NCBI GenBank assembly: GCA_963377175.1
Contig: CAUJNA010001857.1
Coordinates: 796,295-860,294 of the forward strand
Direction: 5' to 3'
Length of the DNA stretch: 64,000 nt
From: Effrenium voratum
Taxonomy: Eukaryota > Sar > Dinophyceae > Suessiales > Symbiodiniaceae
The position numbers were made by a program, and so were the translations under genes. Under the pieces are notes generated by a model. The model was given only the letters and a program-made list of their open reading frames with translations, searched no databases and was not told the DNA's origin. Shown here piece after piece: positions 1 to 12,303 of this stretch (position 1 is the first letter of the stretch; each line of letters opens with the position of its first letter).

Positions 1-1600
1 GAGAAAGAGAGAAAAGGGGGGAAAGAAGCGTGCTCCAAACTATATTTTTGAAGCTTTCGCCCCCCCCTTTGCCAGCCTCACTGGTAGCCCGAAATAACGC
101 GAATGTAGTCTTGTGCCCACGTTGGCCAGAATGATCAGGAGCCAGTTGAGCCAGACTTCCCGGTAGGCATCAGATTACACCAAGCGACCCCACCCAAGAC
201 TGGAAGTCAAAATTCAGACCCCAAGAAACAAGCAATCTCAGACCCCCCAGACCCACCCCAAGCAACGACAAAAAGAAGTTCCCAAACAAGAACAAGCAAA
301 GCATCTGAGGCATCCACGGCATCGCCGTGCACGCTTTCCGCAAGGTCCAGTCTGAGGCCGAACGGCGCGAGGTGGCCCGTGCCTGGGACTGGGGTTCATG
401 TCGTTTCTTTTCTTATGTGGGGAGGAAAGTGTGGCATGATCTCGCCCCAGCTCTCGATTCTTTGGAAGTGATTTGAAACTTGTTGGGTTTAACTGGGGCC
501 GTTCCGTGACCGTAGTGAAATGTTCCGGGTGTGCCTCTCTGCGTTTTGTAGCCACTGGGAAGCGGAGGATCTGCCCAATTTCAACTACAAACGGCGGACT
601 GCGGGGAGTTGACTTCAAACAAGCTGGCTCGTCCCCCAATCTTCCATTTTCCGGAAGTCCATGTTACTGGCTTCCGGCAAGTCCTATCATCCACTCTGGA
701 GGAGCAACACTAGAAATGTGAGATGGCGCAATAGAAAGGAACGACCCCCCCCTTCCATCTCCATTGGGGCAGGGCGTCTGCAAAACAAAGGAGGGCATGT
801 GTTCCCTTGCCGCAGTGTCGCTTGCAATTTCTCGCGTCGGGCCTCCAACTCCCTGTTTCATTTTGGAGGGAGCACCCTAGGTGAAGGCGAAAGAAGAGTT
901 GAACGTCTTATTCCCAGGGGTTTTGGCTCCATCGAAATCATGGACACTTCGACCCGAAAGGCGCGCCAATAGGAAACCACAGTCGCAAAAGACCTCTTTG
1001 CGAGAGGGTCTCGCCCTCCTGTGAAAATTTAGCGGGGTCACTTAAACATCGGCTTGGGGCGGATTGAAATGGGTTCCCTAATGGGTGACGTGCAAAGGGA
1101 AAATCATGAACACTTCTCCAGAGCGGGCGTCCAGTAGTTGCAAGCTGAGTGGCTTTACCCTTGCCACTCGCCCGCTGCCCACGCAATCCGATCTGAGCCC
1201 AAGGGATCCTCCACGCCTGGCAAGAGCTGCGGATCTTCGACTTCGAGACGCTGAGCGCTGTCAAGGCCATGCTCCGCGCCACTGGCGAGGCAAGCCGGGC
1301 GGAAGTTTCAGGGGTTTGGGGCTGAGGCCGGAAGGGTTGGCAAAATTTTACCCCTAGAGAATATGTCCAATTGCAAAGTATTCAGCCGCTGTTGGGTGCG
1401 TCACTTTGGCCAACCTTTGATGCTACCTGCGTGGGGTGATCCTGCTCCTTCTTCAAGCATGGCAATACGCCACTGTTGTTCAACCAGCCTCCTTTTACAC
1501 TCTGTGGGTCCCAGGGATCCTGGCCGGATTGGGCCCAGGGTTACTCACATTACAGGCAGCCCGCGTTGACAAGGAAAGCCTATCTGGCAGGGTGCTGTGT
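1..1600. other. No gene recognised
   Basis: Only short frames on both strands, none with recognisable protein sequence or clear splice structure. No strong repeat. Confidence 0.4.
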
Positions 1601-1639
1601 CTGGTGCTTTTCCAAGGAAACCGAGGGAAATCGCACCTC

Positions 1640-3660
1640 TTGTTGCTTGTCAACAAAGCCGGTATGTGAACTTCTGTTCGGCTTTTGCACAGAAACGCTC
1701 AACTCCTTGGAATCTTGGTCCGAACCTGGAGACGAACCTGGACCTCGGGCAACAGAAAGCAACAACTGCGATCCAAAAACAGGAATCTCCAAGCACACTG
1801 ACGGGGTCTGGAAACATACTAAATACCAATTATTGTGTTGAAAACGCGTTTGGAACAATGCAAAGACAAGCTTCTCGGAAAAGCGCGCTCTTTTGGAGGC
1901 TGCGTGCCGCATTCTGGACGAAGCTTCAGCAGACGACGACCTGGACGAAGTGGCGCCGCCTGCATCAGCAGCGCCAAAGCAAGCTGGGGCACCTTGGCCT
2001 TTTAATAGGGTTGCTTTGTTCCACCGGAAGGCGATGTCAAACGTCGTGTGTTCATCCCATTTGAAGTGAGGCGCCTTTTAGGTTGTCAACTAAGTCGGGA
2101 AATGCAAGAAACCCTGCTGCACCACCGGCAAACGTCCGCATGTTGCCCTTTCTGGGCCTGTTTGGATGCTTGTTGAACCAAAGGCTCAGCGGTAGCCACC
2201 AGCAGGCTTACCTGGCAAAGCTCGGCAGATCATTGTTGGGAGCGGGTTTCAGCAAGGAGCTGGTTTCCGCCAATGTAGCCATAACAGAACTGAACTAAGC
2301 CTGGTGAGAGTCAGCCTTGTCCACTAAGACTTCACTCGCGAAAGTGGGCCTTGTCAACTAACCCTGGTCAAACTGATTCTTGTCAACTAAACCTGGTGAA
2401 AGCGTTTTTTGTCAACAAAGCCTCGTGGAAGTGCTTCTTGTCAACGAAGCCTGATGACTACATGTCGCAGACATTTTATTGGTTTTTCCCCACAAGTGCT
2501 AGCCATAAGGTTTAGAAAGGGACATCAGCGCATGCAATCTTGTGGAACCTGCATCGGAAGCTTGTTCCACAGTTTCTTCCAGAGAAAAGAAGATCAAAAG
2601 AGCCCTACCACTACCGCTTCAACCACCGCGCAAACAGAAAGGTGTGGGTTCAGGCCTCACACCAAAGGAGCTGGTTGGGACCGACCTGCAAGAAGAGACA
2701 ATGTAGCGTTTTGTTTGTGATGTCCTCGCAGTTTTTTTGAAATGGCGATCCCCTGTCAGCTCGTCGTTGAGAAGAAGCACTTTCACCACGCTTAGTTGAC
2801 AAAACGCAGTTCAGGCGCATGTTCGCCAAGTTTGGTTGACAAGACGCAAATTCACCAGGCTTTGTTTACAAGAACAAATTCAGGCCAAGAATGAGTTTCA
2901 CCAGGCTCGGTTGACGAGAAGAACTTCCACCAAGCCTGTTTGACAAGAAGCGACTTCCCAGGTTTAGCTGACAAGAAGCATTTCCACCAGGTCTAGTTGA
3001 CAAGAAGCGACTTCCCAGGTTTAGCTGACAAGAAGCACTCCCACCAGGTCTAGTTGACAAAAAGCACTTCCACCGGGTCTAGTTGACAAGAAGCGACTTT
3101 GTACAGCAGGTTTAATTGCCAAGAAGCGCATCCACCAGGGACAGTTAACAAGAGTGCTTAGTTGACAAGAAGCGACTTCAGCAGGTTTAGTTCACAAGAA
3201 GGCCAGATATAGCTGACAAGAAGCTCTTCCACCAGGTCTAGTTGGGTCTAGTTGACAAGAACATCAGATTTAGTTGACAAGAAGCACTTCCGCCAGGTCT
3301 AGTTGACAAGAAGCGACTTTACCAGATTTAGTTAGCAAGAAGCACTTCCACCAGGTCTAGTTCGCAACAAGCGACTTTACCAGCAGGTTTAATTATATAG
3401 TTGACAAGTGTCAGTTTACGCAGCTTGGTCGAGCGACTTCGGCCGGTTTAGTTCACAAGAAGACCAGATTTAGTTCCCAAGAAGCACTTCCACCAGGCCT
3501 TTTTGACGAGAAGCAACTGCACCAGGTTTAGTTGACACGCAGCAACTGCACCAGGCTTGCTTGACAAGAAGCAACTGTATCAGGTTTAACGTACAAGCAG
3601 CACATCCACTAGGGTTAGTTGACAAGCAGCAATGGACAAGAACACTTCCACCAGACCTTG
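1640..3660. repeat. Degenerate repeat cluster that changes orientation
   Basis: From about 1640 to 2460 sparse copies read CTTGTCAACTAAGCCTGGT-like on the + strand. From about 2790 to 3640 many copies read the reverse complement, ACCAGGTTTAGTTGACAAG-like, spaced about 30-60 bp. On the minus strand the right arm can be read as about 20-residue repeats (STRPGGSASCQLNLGSRFL), probably a by-product of the repeat. The unit is imperfect throughout. Confidence 0.75.
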
Positions 3661-4640
3661 GGGTTCCCTCAAAACGTCTTGTCCGTGAGGCTTCTTCAAA
3701 GCCTCGCTTGGAGACCCCGGCGAAGAAAGCCAAGGCATCGATTGGCGAGTCGGTGACTGCTTCACTTCAGATTATGGCAGACAAGGGTGGCCAAACTAAG
3801 GTTCCCTGGAAACCATCCACAGCACAGCAGAAAGCTCCAGATTCATCCTGTGCATCTCCCTTTGAAATCTCCCTTTGAAGCAAGGAAGCACAGTTTTGAT
3901 GAATACAGGCCGCCAGGTTAGTTCAAAGCTGGCATTGCGCTGCGGTATCAACAACGCATGCGAGCACTGTATGTTGAGGGTGGGGCACCTGCGAGCACCC
4001 CGATTCCAGACACAAGGTTCGACTTAGAAGCGCTTCACCTTCACCTGTGCAGCTCTCTCCCTCTCTCTCTGACAAATTCGTAGGATTCCTGCCGTCAAAG
4101 GACATAGTGATTTGGGGTTTGTAGGGATGGTCCTGCGCCCCTCATTTGCGTTTTTTATGCAAACCGGAAAGGTTCCCAGAAGAAGGGTCCACAAACCTTT
4201 CCTGGGCATTGGGAAGGTTGAAGCGGCACCAGTTGCCGCACCACGGCCGGCGGCAAAGATCGCGGCCATCATTCAAAGGCCCGGGGCTTGGGAGGCCTTC
4301 ACTGGCGATTTGGAGTGTGGCATCAGCGGTGGCATCTTTTGTCAGACCCATTGGGCGGCTTGAGCATTTGGACCCCGTTGAGTCTCAAGAGTTCCGAGGT
4401 ACCCTGAAAGGTCGCAGCCCGAAAGCTGCCCTTCCAAAAACACCCTGTTCAGAGGTACGGCCTGTAGGGTTCAACTCTGGATCATGGTTTGCAGGCTTGG
4501 ATTGGCGGCTTAGCAATTTGAGCTGTTCAAGCCGCCAAGCCAAGCCGCGAATATGGGCCGGGTGATTCAGGCGATCTCTACGCGTGTACATGGCATTAGT
4601 TTGGACAGTTTTAAGATTGCCGGACCAGGCAGACACTGAA
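3661..4640. other. No gene recognised
   Basis: Short overlapping frames on both strands without recognisable domains. A few inverted words (GGCGGCTTGAGC, CAAGCCGCC) near 4350 and 4530. Confidence 0.35.
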
Positions 4641-4644
4641 ACAC

Positions 4645-4745
4645 ATGTTTTGAATTAAATTAGTGAAATATAGTGAAATAGTTTGTGAATCAAAATAGTG
4701 AATGAAATGTTTAGTGAATCAAAATTGTGAATTGAGAAACATGGA
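4645..4745. repeat. AT-rich TAGTGAAATA array, partial copy
   Basis: Several TAGTGAATC and TAGTGAAATA variants related to the arrays near 6.9 and 33.3 kb, without the 22-bp anchor. Confidence 0.5.
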
Positions 4746-4845
4746 TGACGGAAAGCGCTTCTTGAAGCGCTGGGAGTTAGTGTACGAAGTTGTGGGGGGG
4801 TGTGGGGGAACCTCGTTCCGGGAGATTTGCAGGTCTGGTCAGCCG

Positions 4846-4874
4846 AAAATACTCCCAAAAAATGGGAGTATTTT
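4846..4874. repeat. Hairpin AATACTCCC / GGGAGTATT, copy 1
   Basis: Perfect 11-bp arms (AAAATACTCCC and complement) around AAAAAAT. It is followed by a 43-bp segment (4865-4907) repeated identically at 5171-5213. Confidence 0.8.
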
Positions 4875-5152
4875 TTGGAGCACTTTCTGCCACCGCAAGG
4901 CTGGTTTTTGGTGTTTTTCCCTGTGTTTTTCGCGCTTTTTCGTCGACGCTGCCTATCATGTCTGACCTTTTCGTTTGTGGCTCTCGCGGGCCAAAAAGCG
5001 CGCCAGTTTTACATCATTTTACTTTGCTTCCGGCCTCGCCGGACTTGGGCGCACAAGGGGTGCCGGGGATGCAGGGGATGCCGGGGATGCAGGGGATGTC
5101 GCTTGTTTTGGAAGTTTTTGTGGTGGCCGGCGATGCTGGGGATGTCGCAGGA

Positions 5153-5180
5153 AAAATACTCCCATTTTTTGGAGTATTTT
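5153..5180. repeat. Hairpin AATACTCC / GGAGTATT, copy 2
   Basis: The same stem as at 4846 with loop CATTTTTT, one C-G pair shorter. The downstream 43 bp match 4865-4907 exactly, so the two are a duplicated unit about 306 bp apart. Between them is a short tandem of GGGGATGC. Confidence 0.8.
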
Positions 5181-5336
5181 TTGGAGCACTTTCTGCCACC
5201 GCAAGGCTGGTTTGCAGGTCCCAGGGAGACGACACGGGGTGTGTAAGTACGGGCGCTTGTTTGGGTTGTTGCTTGTATGTGATTCAGTGCAGGGAGGTTG
5301 TGCAGTTGTTGGTTTGCTCTGACTTGGGTCAAGCTG

Positions 5337-6830
5337 GCAAGGGACAGCAAGGCAAAGCAAGGCAAACCAAGGGAAAGCAAGGGCAAAGGAAGCGAAAGTA
5401 GGGGAAAGCAAGCCAGGCAAGGAAAAGCAAGGCAAAGCAAGGGACAGCAATGGACAGCAAGGGAAAGCAAGCAACAGCACGGGCAAAACAAGTCAAAGCA
5501 AAGGAAAGCAAGGGACAGCAAGGGACAGCAACAAAAAAGCAAGGGAAAGCAAGGGAAACACAAGGGAAAGCAAGGGACAGCAAGGCAAAGCAAGCGAAAG
5601 CACAGGCAAAGCAAAGGAAAGCAAAGGAAAGCAAGGGACAGCAAGCAAGGGACTGCAAGGGAAATCAGGGGAAAGCAAGGGAAAGGGAAAGCAATGGAAA
5701 GCAAGGCAACGCAAAGGAAAGCAAGGACAAGCAAAGGAAAGCAAAGGACCGCAAGGGACAGCAAGGCAAAGCAAGGGAAACCAAGGGAAAGAAAGGGACA
5801 GCAAGGGAAAGCAAGGGAGAGCAAGGCAAAGCAAGCAAAAGCACGGGCAAAGCAAGGCAAAGCAAAGGAACACAAGGGACAGCAAGGGAAATGGAAAACA
5901 AGGGAAAGCAAAGACAAGCAAAGGAAAGCAAGGGACAGCAAGGGAAAGCAAGGGAAAACAAGGGAGAGCAAGGCAAAGCAAGCAAAAGCACGGGCAAAGC
6001 AAGGGAAAGAAAGGGAAAGGGAAAGCAGGGACAAGCAAACGAAAGCAAGGGACAGCCAGGGAAGGCAAGGGAAAGCAAGGGAAAACAAGGGAGAGCAAGG
6101 CAAAGCAAGCAAAAGCACGGGCAAAGCAAGGCAAAGCAAAGGAAGGCAAGGGAAAGCAAGGGAAAGCAAGTGAAAGGGAAAACAAGTGAAAGCAAGGGAC
6201 AGGGCAAAGAAAGCAAAAGCATGGGCAAAGCAACGCAAAGCAAAGGAACACAAGGGAAAGGAAGGGACAGCAAGGCAGAGCAAGCAAAAGCACGGGCAAA
6301 GCAAGGCAAAGCAAAGGAACACAAGGGAAAGGAAGGGACAGCAAGGCAGAGCAAGCAAAAGCACGGGCAAAGCAAGGCAAAGCAAGGGAAAGCAAGAGAC
6401 AGCAAGACAGCAAGGCAAAGCAAGCAAAAGCAAGCAAAAGCTCGGGCACAGAAAGGCAAAGCAAAGGAAAGCAAGGGACAGCAAGGGAACACAAGGGAAA
6501 ACAAGGGAAAACAAGGGAAAACAAGGGAAAGCAAGGGACAGCAAGGCAAGGGAAGCAAGGCAAAGCAAGCAAAAGCACGGGCAAAGCAAGGGACAGCAAG
6601 GGAAAGCAAACGAAAACAAGGGAAAGCAAGGGACAGCAAGGCAAAGCAAGCTAAAGCACGGGCAAAGCAAGGCAAAGCAAAGGAAAGCAAGGGACAGCAA
6701 GGGAAAGCAAGGAAATGGGAAAGCAACGGAAAGGGAAAGCAAGGGAAAGCAAGGCAACGCAAGGGAAAAAGCAAGGTCAAGCGAAGGAAGGCAAGGGAAA
6801 GCAAGGGAAAACAAGGGAAAGCCATCGCAT
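5337..6830. repeat. 1.5-kb purine-rich tandem array (AAGCAAGGGA-type)
   Basis: Nearly uninterrupted variants of GCAAGGGAAA, GCAAGGGACA and GCAAGGCAAA, about 10-15 bp each, with larger recurring blocks such as GCAAGCAAAAGCACGGGC. Long open frames on both strands here (Lys/Gln/Ser-rich on +, Leu/Phe/Pro/Cys-rich on -) follow from the composition and are not called as genes. Confidence 0.9.
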
Positions 6831-6884
6831 GCCGTGGCAGGCGCTTTCCGTTGTTTGCCGGACTGGTTTGCAGATTCGCAAGCC

Positions 6885-7062
6885 CAATTTAGTGAAATTT
6901 AGTGAATTTTAGTGAATTTTAGTAAAATTTAGTAAAATTTAGTAAAATGTAGTGAAATTTATGAAATTCAATGAAAATTTTCACTAAATTGGATCGGCTT
7001 GGTACTTTTCCACAAATGTGCACTAGGGGCAAAAAAATCAAAGGACAGTTGGAGCACCCTTG
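6885..7062. repeat. AT-rich TAGTGAAATTT array plus shared anchor, copy A
   Basis: Tandem variants of TTTAGTGAAA and TTTAGTAAAA, then a CACTAAATTGG inversion and an anchor ACAGTTGGAGCACCCTTG within 7041-7062. The same pairing occurs near 33.2-33.6 kb. Confidence 0.7.
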
Positions 7063-10046
7063 GCAGTTGGCATGGGGAGCTGGGCATGGTTTTGAGCCTT
7101 TGAGCACGGGCCTGCGCCCCGCAGCCATTTGGTTTTGGCAACGAGTTCGAGGGCTTCTTGGTCTTGACCGTCTTGATCAGGCGCGGGTGGTTGGGCAGTG
7201 ACCTTGTCGTTGTGCCATCATTGATTGGAAGGACAACGATTGCATAGGGTGGCATTTAGCTCTTGGCGCAGCAGCAGCATTGCTTATTTCTCGTCCGTCA
7301 TCGCCATTTTGGGCTCAGATCTGAGAGCTGAGTCAGCAGAGCAAAGCAACAGAAGGGCAGCAAAGCAACAGAGCAAGCAGCTTTCGGCGGGCGCAATGTT
7401 CGTGACCTTGGGAGCTGATGCTCATGCGGACAACTCTGCCTTCATGACCGTGGAGATCGCTGCGGGCTTTAAGGTGGTCCCGTAGCGTCCTCAAACTGTT
7501 GGAGTGTCAGTAGTCTTGGACCTTGGGGGCTCGAGCGAGCTAGGTTTGCGGTTTTGGGTTGCATCGAGATTTGAGCTGTCACCTGTAACAATGACTGACA
7601 AAGGTCCGGTGAAGGCTATGTGGCCAACATTGTGGTGGTTTCGGAGAGAGACGACTTGGCAAGGGCGCACAGCTTTTTGGCAGGACATCACTGGTTGTTC
7701 CTAGGCTTGACCTGGCTTGCCCTTAGCTTTTTATGTGAAAGGTTCTTTGAGGCGCTCGCTTGCGTCCACAGCAGGACTTTGGCAGTCTGCCTACATGCAG
7801 TTCAAGAACAAGGAGTTGCATCGGGTCTACACCGATGTATCTGACCCGCCTCCCTTCAACGAAGGGGAGGAGCGGCGCGGAATACTTCATGTCATGGCAC
7901 ACCACTCATGACTGTCATGACTCGCACATGAAATAACGATGCGCCAGATCGTGCGTCGCTTCAACCGTGCGGTCTCGGAGGGGGCGGACGCCGCTTGCTC
8001 AAGATTGATGCGACGTGGTTACGTTGTTAGTTTGAGTTGAGTTGGTTGTTTATCTAAGTTTTCAGGTGCCATTCATCGTCAGCCAGATTGGGCGCTGCCT
8101 GTACCAGGAGCTTGTTGCTGAATCTGCCACACGCCCACATGCCACGCGACGCGACACATGACATGTGCCATGTGCAATTTCCCTGCCAGGTGCAGACGAC
8201 GCACAGCTCGGATGATGTGATGCTGCTGGGAGGGGAAGATGGCCAAACTCTGATGACGAAGAGTGAAGGGCTGTATTTTCGCCCACTGGCGGGTGCAATG
8301 GGCCCACCGGGGCCAGTAATCACGTGGCCTGAGGCCAATCGCTTGGAACGCCGCCGCCGTTGAGTTTGACTTTGACTCAGCTGGCAGCCAGCAGCTGGGG
8401 GGCTAGGGCCATTTTCCATTTCAATTGCTGCCAAATAATGCAGCTCAGTTGTTCACTGGACACTAAGAGAGTTAGTCTCGATAAGCTTGACACTTGAGAC
8501 TTGAGTTTTCGCCTGACTGTTGGCTGCCTGGGTTTTTAGACTTTGCTGTCACTGTGCCTTAGTGCAGCATGGCAATGGTGCCCAGCTCGAGATCGAAAAA
8601 GGGGCCGGCGACATTGGACAGCATTGTCATCAGAAAACGTTGCAGCAAAAACGTTGCTTTGCATTGCCTGCCTGCAACCTTGAGTGGTTAGTGGACCGTC
8701 GATTACTCGCTTTTCCGGCAGGCGCGGCCCTGGCCGCACTGCGGCTGCACGGCCTTGCTGCTGTTGCAGCCAGGCCACGGCCACGCACGGGGGTGGGAGC
8801 TTTGGATGGCTTAGGCTTAAGGCATGGCTGAGCCTGACGCGGCTGAGGCTGTGAGATGTTTAGCTTAGCAAGGGGTGTTTGAGGGTCTGAGGGGCGAAGG
8901 CAAAAGGCATAAGGCTACAGGATACAGAGGATGTCAGAAACTCTCCAGAGACCCAGGCCCAGGTTCAGAGTCTGCCCGGAGTGCTCTTGCCTTTGACTCC
9001 TTCCCGACCGGCCCAACCATCCCAACCTTTTGACAGGCTTTCTTCTCCAGCTCGTCCGTCCGGCCCTGTGCTCAGAGTTGTGCTGGCTGACTAGAATGAA
9101 GGAGCCTTCCTTTCCCTGACTACTCATTACGGTCCATTGGCAACTGGTTGGACCCTGGTGGGAAGCATAAACAGCCCCAAGGCTTGAGCGGTCTAGTCAC
9201 GTAGTTGTGTCTGTCACGGGTGACGGATCACGGGTCTCGGGTCGCGGGTCATTTCATGAGTCATGTCATGTCATGAACATGATTCACGTCATGAGTGCGC
9301 CTCCGGGTCTGGCCCGCTTGTCTGTCAGGCGGCGTCGGCGCCGCAGGGCCGCAGGGCAACGCGTTTTGAGGCGAGGGCGGAGGTCGTTGTTGCCAGGGTG
9401 GAGGTTTGAGGTGACCCGACCCGACATGAATGTTGAGGGCGCATTTTTTCATGGTGTGTCGCAGTGTCGTTGAGCAAATGTTCTTGTTTCAGGGCTCATT
9501 GTCAGTGTCAGTGACGTTTATTCAGCGCTTTTTGAGCATTTGGGTTTGTGTTATTTTGATCCACTTATATACTTCTGGAGGCTTCGGGGGGCAGAACCTG
9601 AGCCAGATGAGTATGTTGTCAATTGGCGTGCTGTTTGTTTTTCTGAATCATTGGCATCAGATCATCATCAGCTAACAGCAACAGTTGAACACGTCCGGCC
9701 CACTCCCATGTTTAGCATCCGTGATGATTGATGACAGTTAGAAAATCCCGCAATTTTGAGGACCGAGACACCGAGAGGTAAATAGTCAACACTTGGGATC
9801 ACACACGCTTACTACTTTCTCTATCAAAGTGACAACCCTGCCCATTTTTTTGAGGGTAATGGACGCATTTGCGCGTGAAGTAGCTCTTGACTCTTGACGA
9901 GCCATTTGATGCCAGGGTGGCAGTGCAATAGCGCGCGCTGCACAGTGCGAACGTACAGACGTCCGCCAAACAACACATGTGCCAATTGCCGGAGCGCCTG
10001 GCGTGGGCACAACCATGTGCGGCCTCAGCAGCGCTTTAGGGGGAAA
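7063..10046. other. Mostly non-coding, possible short exons
   Basis: A protein-like stretch at about 7728-7880 (LASTAGLWQSAYMQFKNKEL) could be an exon. At 7300-7322 CGCCATTTTGGGCTCAG loosely resembles the dinoflagellate spliced-leader core. CATG-rich stretches lie near 8140 and 9250. Nothing firm. Confidence 0.3.
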
Positions 10047-10559
10047 ATGTCTGCTGATGGAAAGGGCATGCCTCGGACTCGGACCAAAGCCGCTGCCGGC
10101 GCTGTGGTTGAGGCTGTTGAGGAAGATGCGCCTCGTGAGTCTGTCGTTGAGGCCGTTGAGGCGGGAGATGCACCTCGTGACCGTGAGCCTCATGACGCAG
10201 ACGCAGGTGAGGCATGTGACATGGAGGCGCTGCCTTCAGAAGATGCCCTCACCCGTGGCTTGCGCAAGTTGCACCCCTTGCTCACGCAGTTGTGTGGAGC
10301 TTCGCAAGCTCACAGTATTCTGGCAAGTGCTTTGTCTGTGGTTGATCGCTACAAGCGTGCTGGGCAGAAGGTTCCAAACTTCCCATCTGCCTTACTGTCG
10401 TGCTCCATGGCGATGTCTGGAATTGAGGATGTTGATGAGGTCCGCAGGAACTTCCTTCAGAAGCTGGTGGATTGCAAGCTCATGACAGTGCAGAGAATGC
10501 GAGAGGAGGAGTCTTTAATTATCATGACGCTGCCCTTTGAAGCAGCCACTGGCTTGTGA
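10047..10559 (+). CDS. Acidic protein of unknown function
   Basis: A 170-residue frame from ATG 10047. The first 60 residues are Ala/Glu/Asp-rich with a partly repeated VVEAVE(A/E) motif, then a helical segment (LTRGLRKLHPLLTQLCG, SALSVVDRYKRAG) and a C-terminal VDEVRRNFLQKLVDCKL helix. Composition and the lack of internal stops suggest real coding sequence. No family is recognised. It could be a complete small gene or the first exon of the downstream chain. Confidence 0.45.
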   Translation: MSADGKGMPRTRTKAAAGAVVEAVEEDAPRESVVEAVEAGDAPRDREPHDADAGEACDMEALPSEDALTRGLRKLHPLLTQLCGASQAHSILASALSVVDRYKRAGQKVPNFPSALLSCSMAMSGIEDVDEVRRNFLQKLVDCKLMTVQRMREEESLIIMTLPFEAATGL

Positions 10560-11313
10560 TTGTGACCTGGGGTGCATTGTGCATTAAATTCAGGAAAGGC
10601 TCACATTGACACATTGGACCCTTCAAGACTTTGATCGCTTCTCAGAACTCAGCAGCTGCCATATGACAGATCACGCTAGCAGGCGAGCGGCAAGCGGAAG
10701 ATGGGGTTGCAAGGGCTTTCCTTGTAGGGTGCTGGTAGTAACAAGCCAAATCTGCGGATTTGCATTTTTGCAAGGGGAAAAAGTTGCCGGCGTTGGTCGC
10801 GGTTTGGCCATGACCGTGCCGTGCGTTGATGCCAAGCCAGATTTCATTTGTTCTGTGTCCTGCATGCAGGCTCCGCCTCTGCAAGCAGCCCAGACTTGAG
10901 GCTGGACCTGATGAGAGGGCGTTCCCCCCTATTCGTAGATTGTTTTCCCAGACCCAGACCTGAAATCTCCGATTCCAAATTACACCCCGCAGCAGCAGCA
11001 AATACTGAACCGATTCTGAGGCTGAGGGAGCAAATTTCCCCCAGACCCCAACTCCAGTCTCGTCTCATCCGTCTTTTTTATAGCTTTCTTGGAATCTTGG
11101 AACCAATGCTGCTGCAGCAGAGTGCGCCGATACTAAACCCTGCACTAATTTCAAACTTTCAACGCAAATCCAAAGCATGTCCGGGATCCCAAGCTGCAAC
11201 AGCCTTGCAAACAGCACACTCCGTGCTTGGTTTGGCTTAGAAGACTTGCAAGTAAACCAATCTGGACACTGACATGACCTCATTGTAAGGGGCGCACGCG
11301 CCAGATCGCACCC

Positions 11314-11405
11314 CAGATCGCACCTTCAGGGTGCGATCTCACACCCCAGATCGCACCTTCAGGGTGCGATCTCACACCCCAGATCGCACCTTGAAGGTGC
11401 GATCT
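11314..11405. repeat. Three tandem 33-bp units, each a perfect hairpin
   Basis: Units begin at 11314, 11347 and 11380. Each contains AGATCGCACC, a 5-nt loop and GGTGCGATCT. The first two loops are TTCAG and the third is TTGAA. A partial unit precedes at about 11302. Confidence 0.9.
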
Positions 11406-12240
11406 GATTTCCAACTGGGGTGCGGGTTCGACCTGTCCAGGTGTGACCTGTCCAGCCGGGGTGCTCAGGCCTGCTCTCGTCGTCGGCTGCTGGTGGACCT
11501 TTGACAGTCACATGTGTCATGTGTGTGGCGTGTTTGTGTGTGCTGTGGCTGTGAGAGTGTGCGCTGGTTTTTAGTAGGGGTCACTTCGAAGTTCACATTG
11601 CGCCCTAAAAGTATTGTCATGACACTGCTTGCTTGAACTTGAACTTGGCCCTGCAAAGAGCCTTCAAAGGGCAGCGGCTTGGGAAACCCTCCTCATATAT
11701 ATTATATATTATATTAGCCATTAGCCTCATAAGTAGTTGACATTGACATTAGTCCTTTGGGTTGTCATTTGAACGCACGGTTCATTTGCCTGAGGCCGTG
11801 GTGTCCAGGACTCACCGGATCACAGCACGCGCGGACTCTCAGCCTGGCTCAGGGCTTAGGCCCTTGGATCCTTTGCTTTCCCTTCAAATGAATGGGCGCC
11901 CCAACCCCAAAATGCCATCCATGGCAGGGTTGAAACCGGAAGCCATGTAGAGAAGAGGGGTGTGACAGTTTGTTTCGGAGAGGATTACCCAACCCATGGC
12001 GGTAAGACGCACAAGGAATCAAGGGCGAGTGTTTATCCTGTTGTTGCCCAGTTTTTTTGGCTTTTAGCATTTAATAGCAGATTGCTGTCGGCTTGCCGTG
12101 ACAGACACTTAACGCTCCCAAGCAGCAGTTTGCTGAGTTTATGTTACGCAGGCCTCAGGCCCGCTCGACGCTCGATGCTCGCCGCTCGCCGCTCGCGGGT
12201 TCGAAATGACTGCGCTGCTGCAAGCCTATTTAATAGGAAA

Positions 12241-12303
12241 GCGCCCCGCACTGACCTGCAAGCGCCACGCACTGACCTGCAAGCGCCCCGCACTGACCTG
12301 CAA
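12241..12303. repeat. Three tandem 21-bp units
   Basis: GCGCCCCGCACTGACCTGCA-type units at 12241, 12262 and 12283, with one substitution in the middle copy. Confidence 0.9.

Noticed and set aside
2866..3060. Minus-strand ORF with about 20-residue repeats
   Set aside because: Falls wholly inside the degenerate repeat cluster; neighbouring units break the frame.
5298..6902. Very long open frames on both strands (up to about 600 residues)
   Set aside because: They follow from the stop-poor purine repeat; the proteins are only Lys/Gln/Ser or Leu/Phe/Pro/Cys repeats with no domain.
7298..7322. Possible relict spliced leader (CGCCATTTTGGGCTCAG)
   Set aside because: Has an extra G and mismatches to the leader, and no clear exon or gene start follows.
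11314..11405. CRISPR array
   Set aside because: Units are contiguous 33-bp repeats without variable spacers, in a eukaryotic context.
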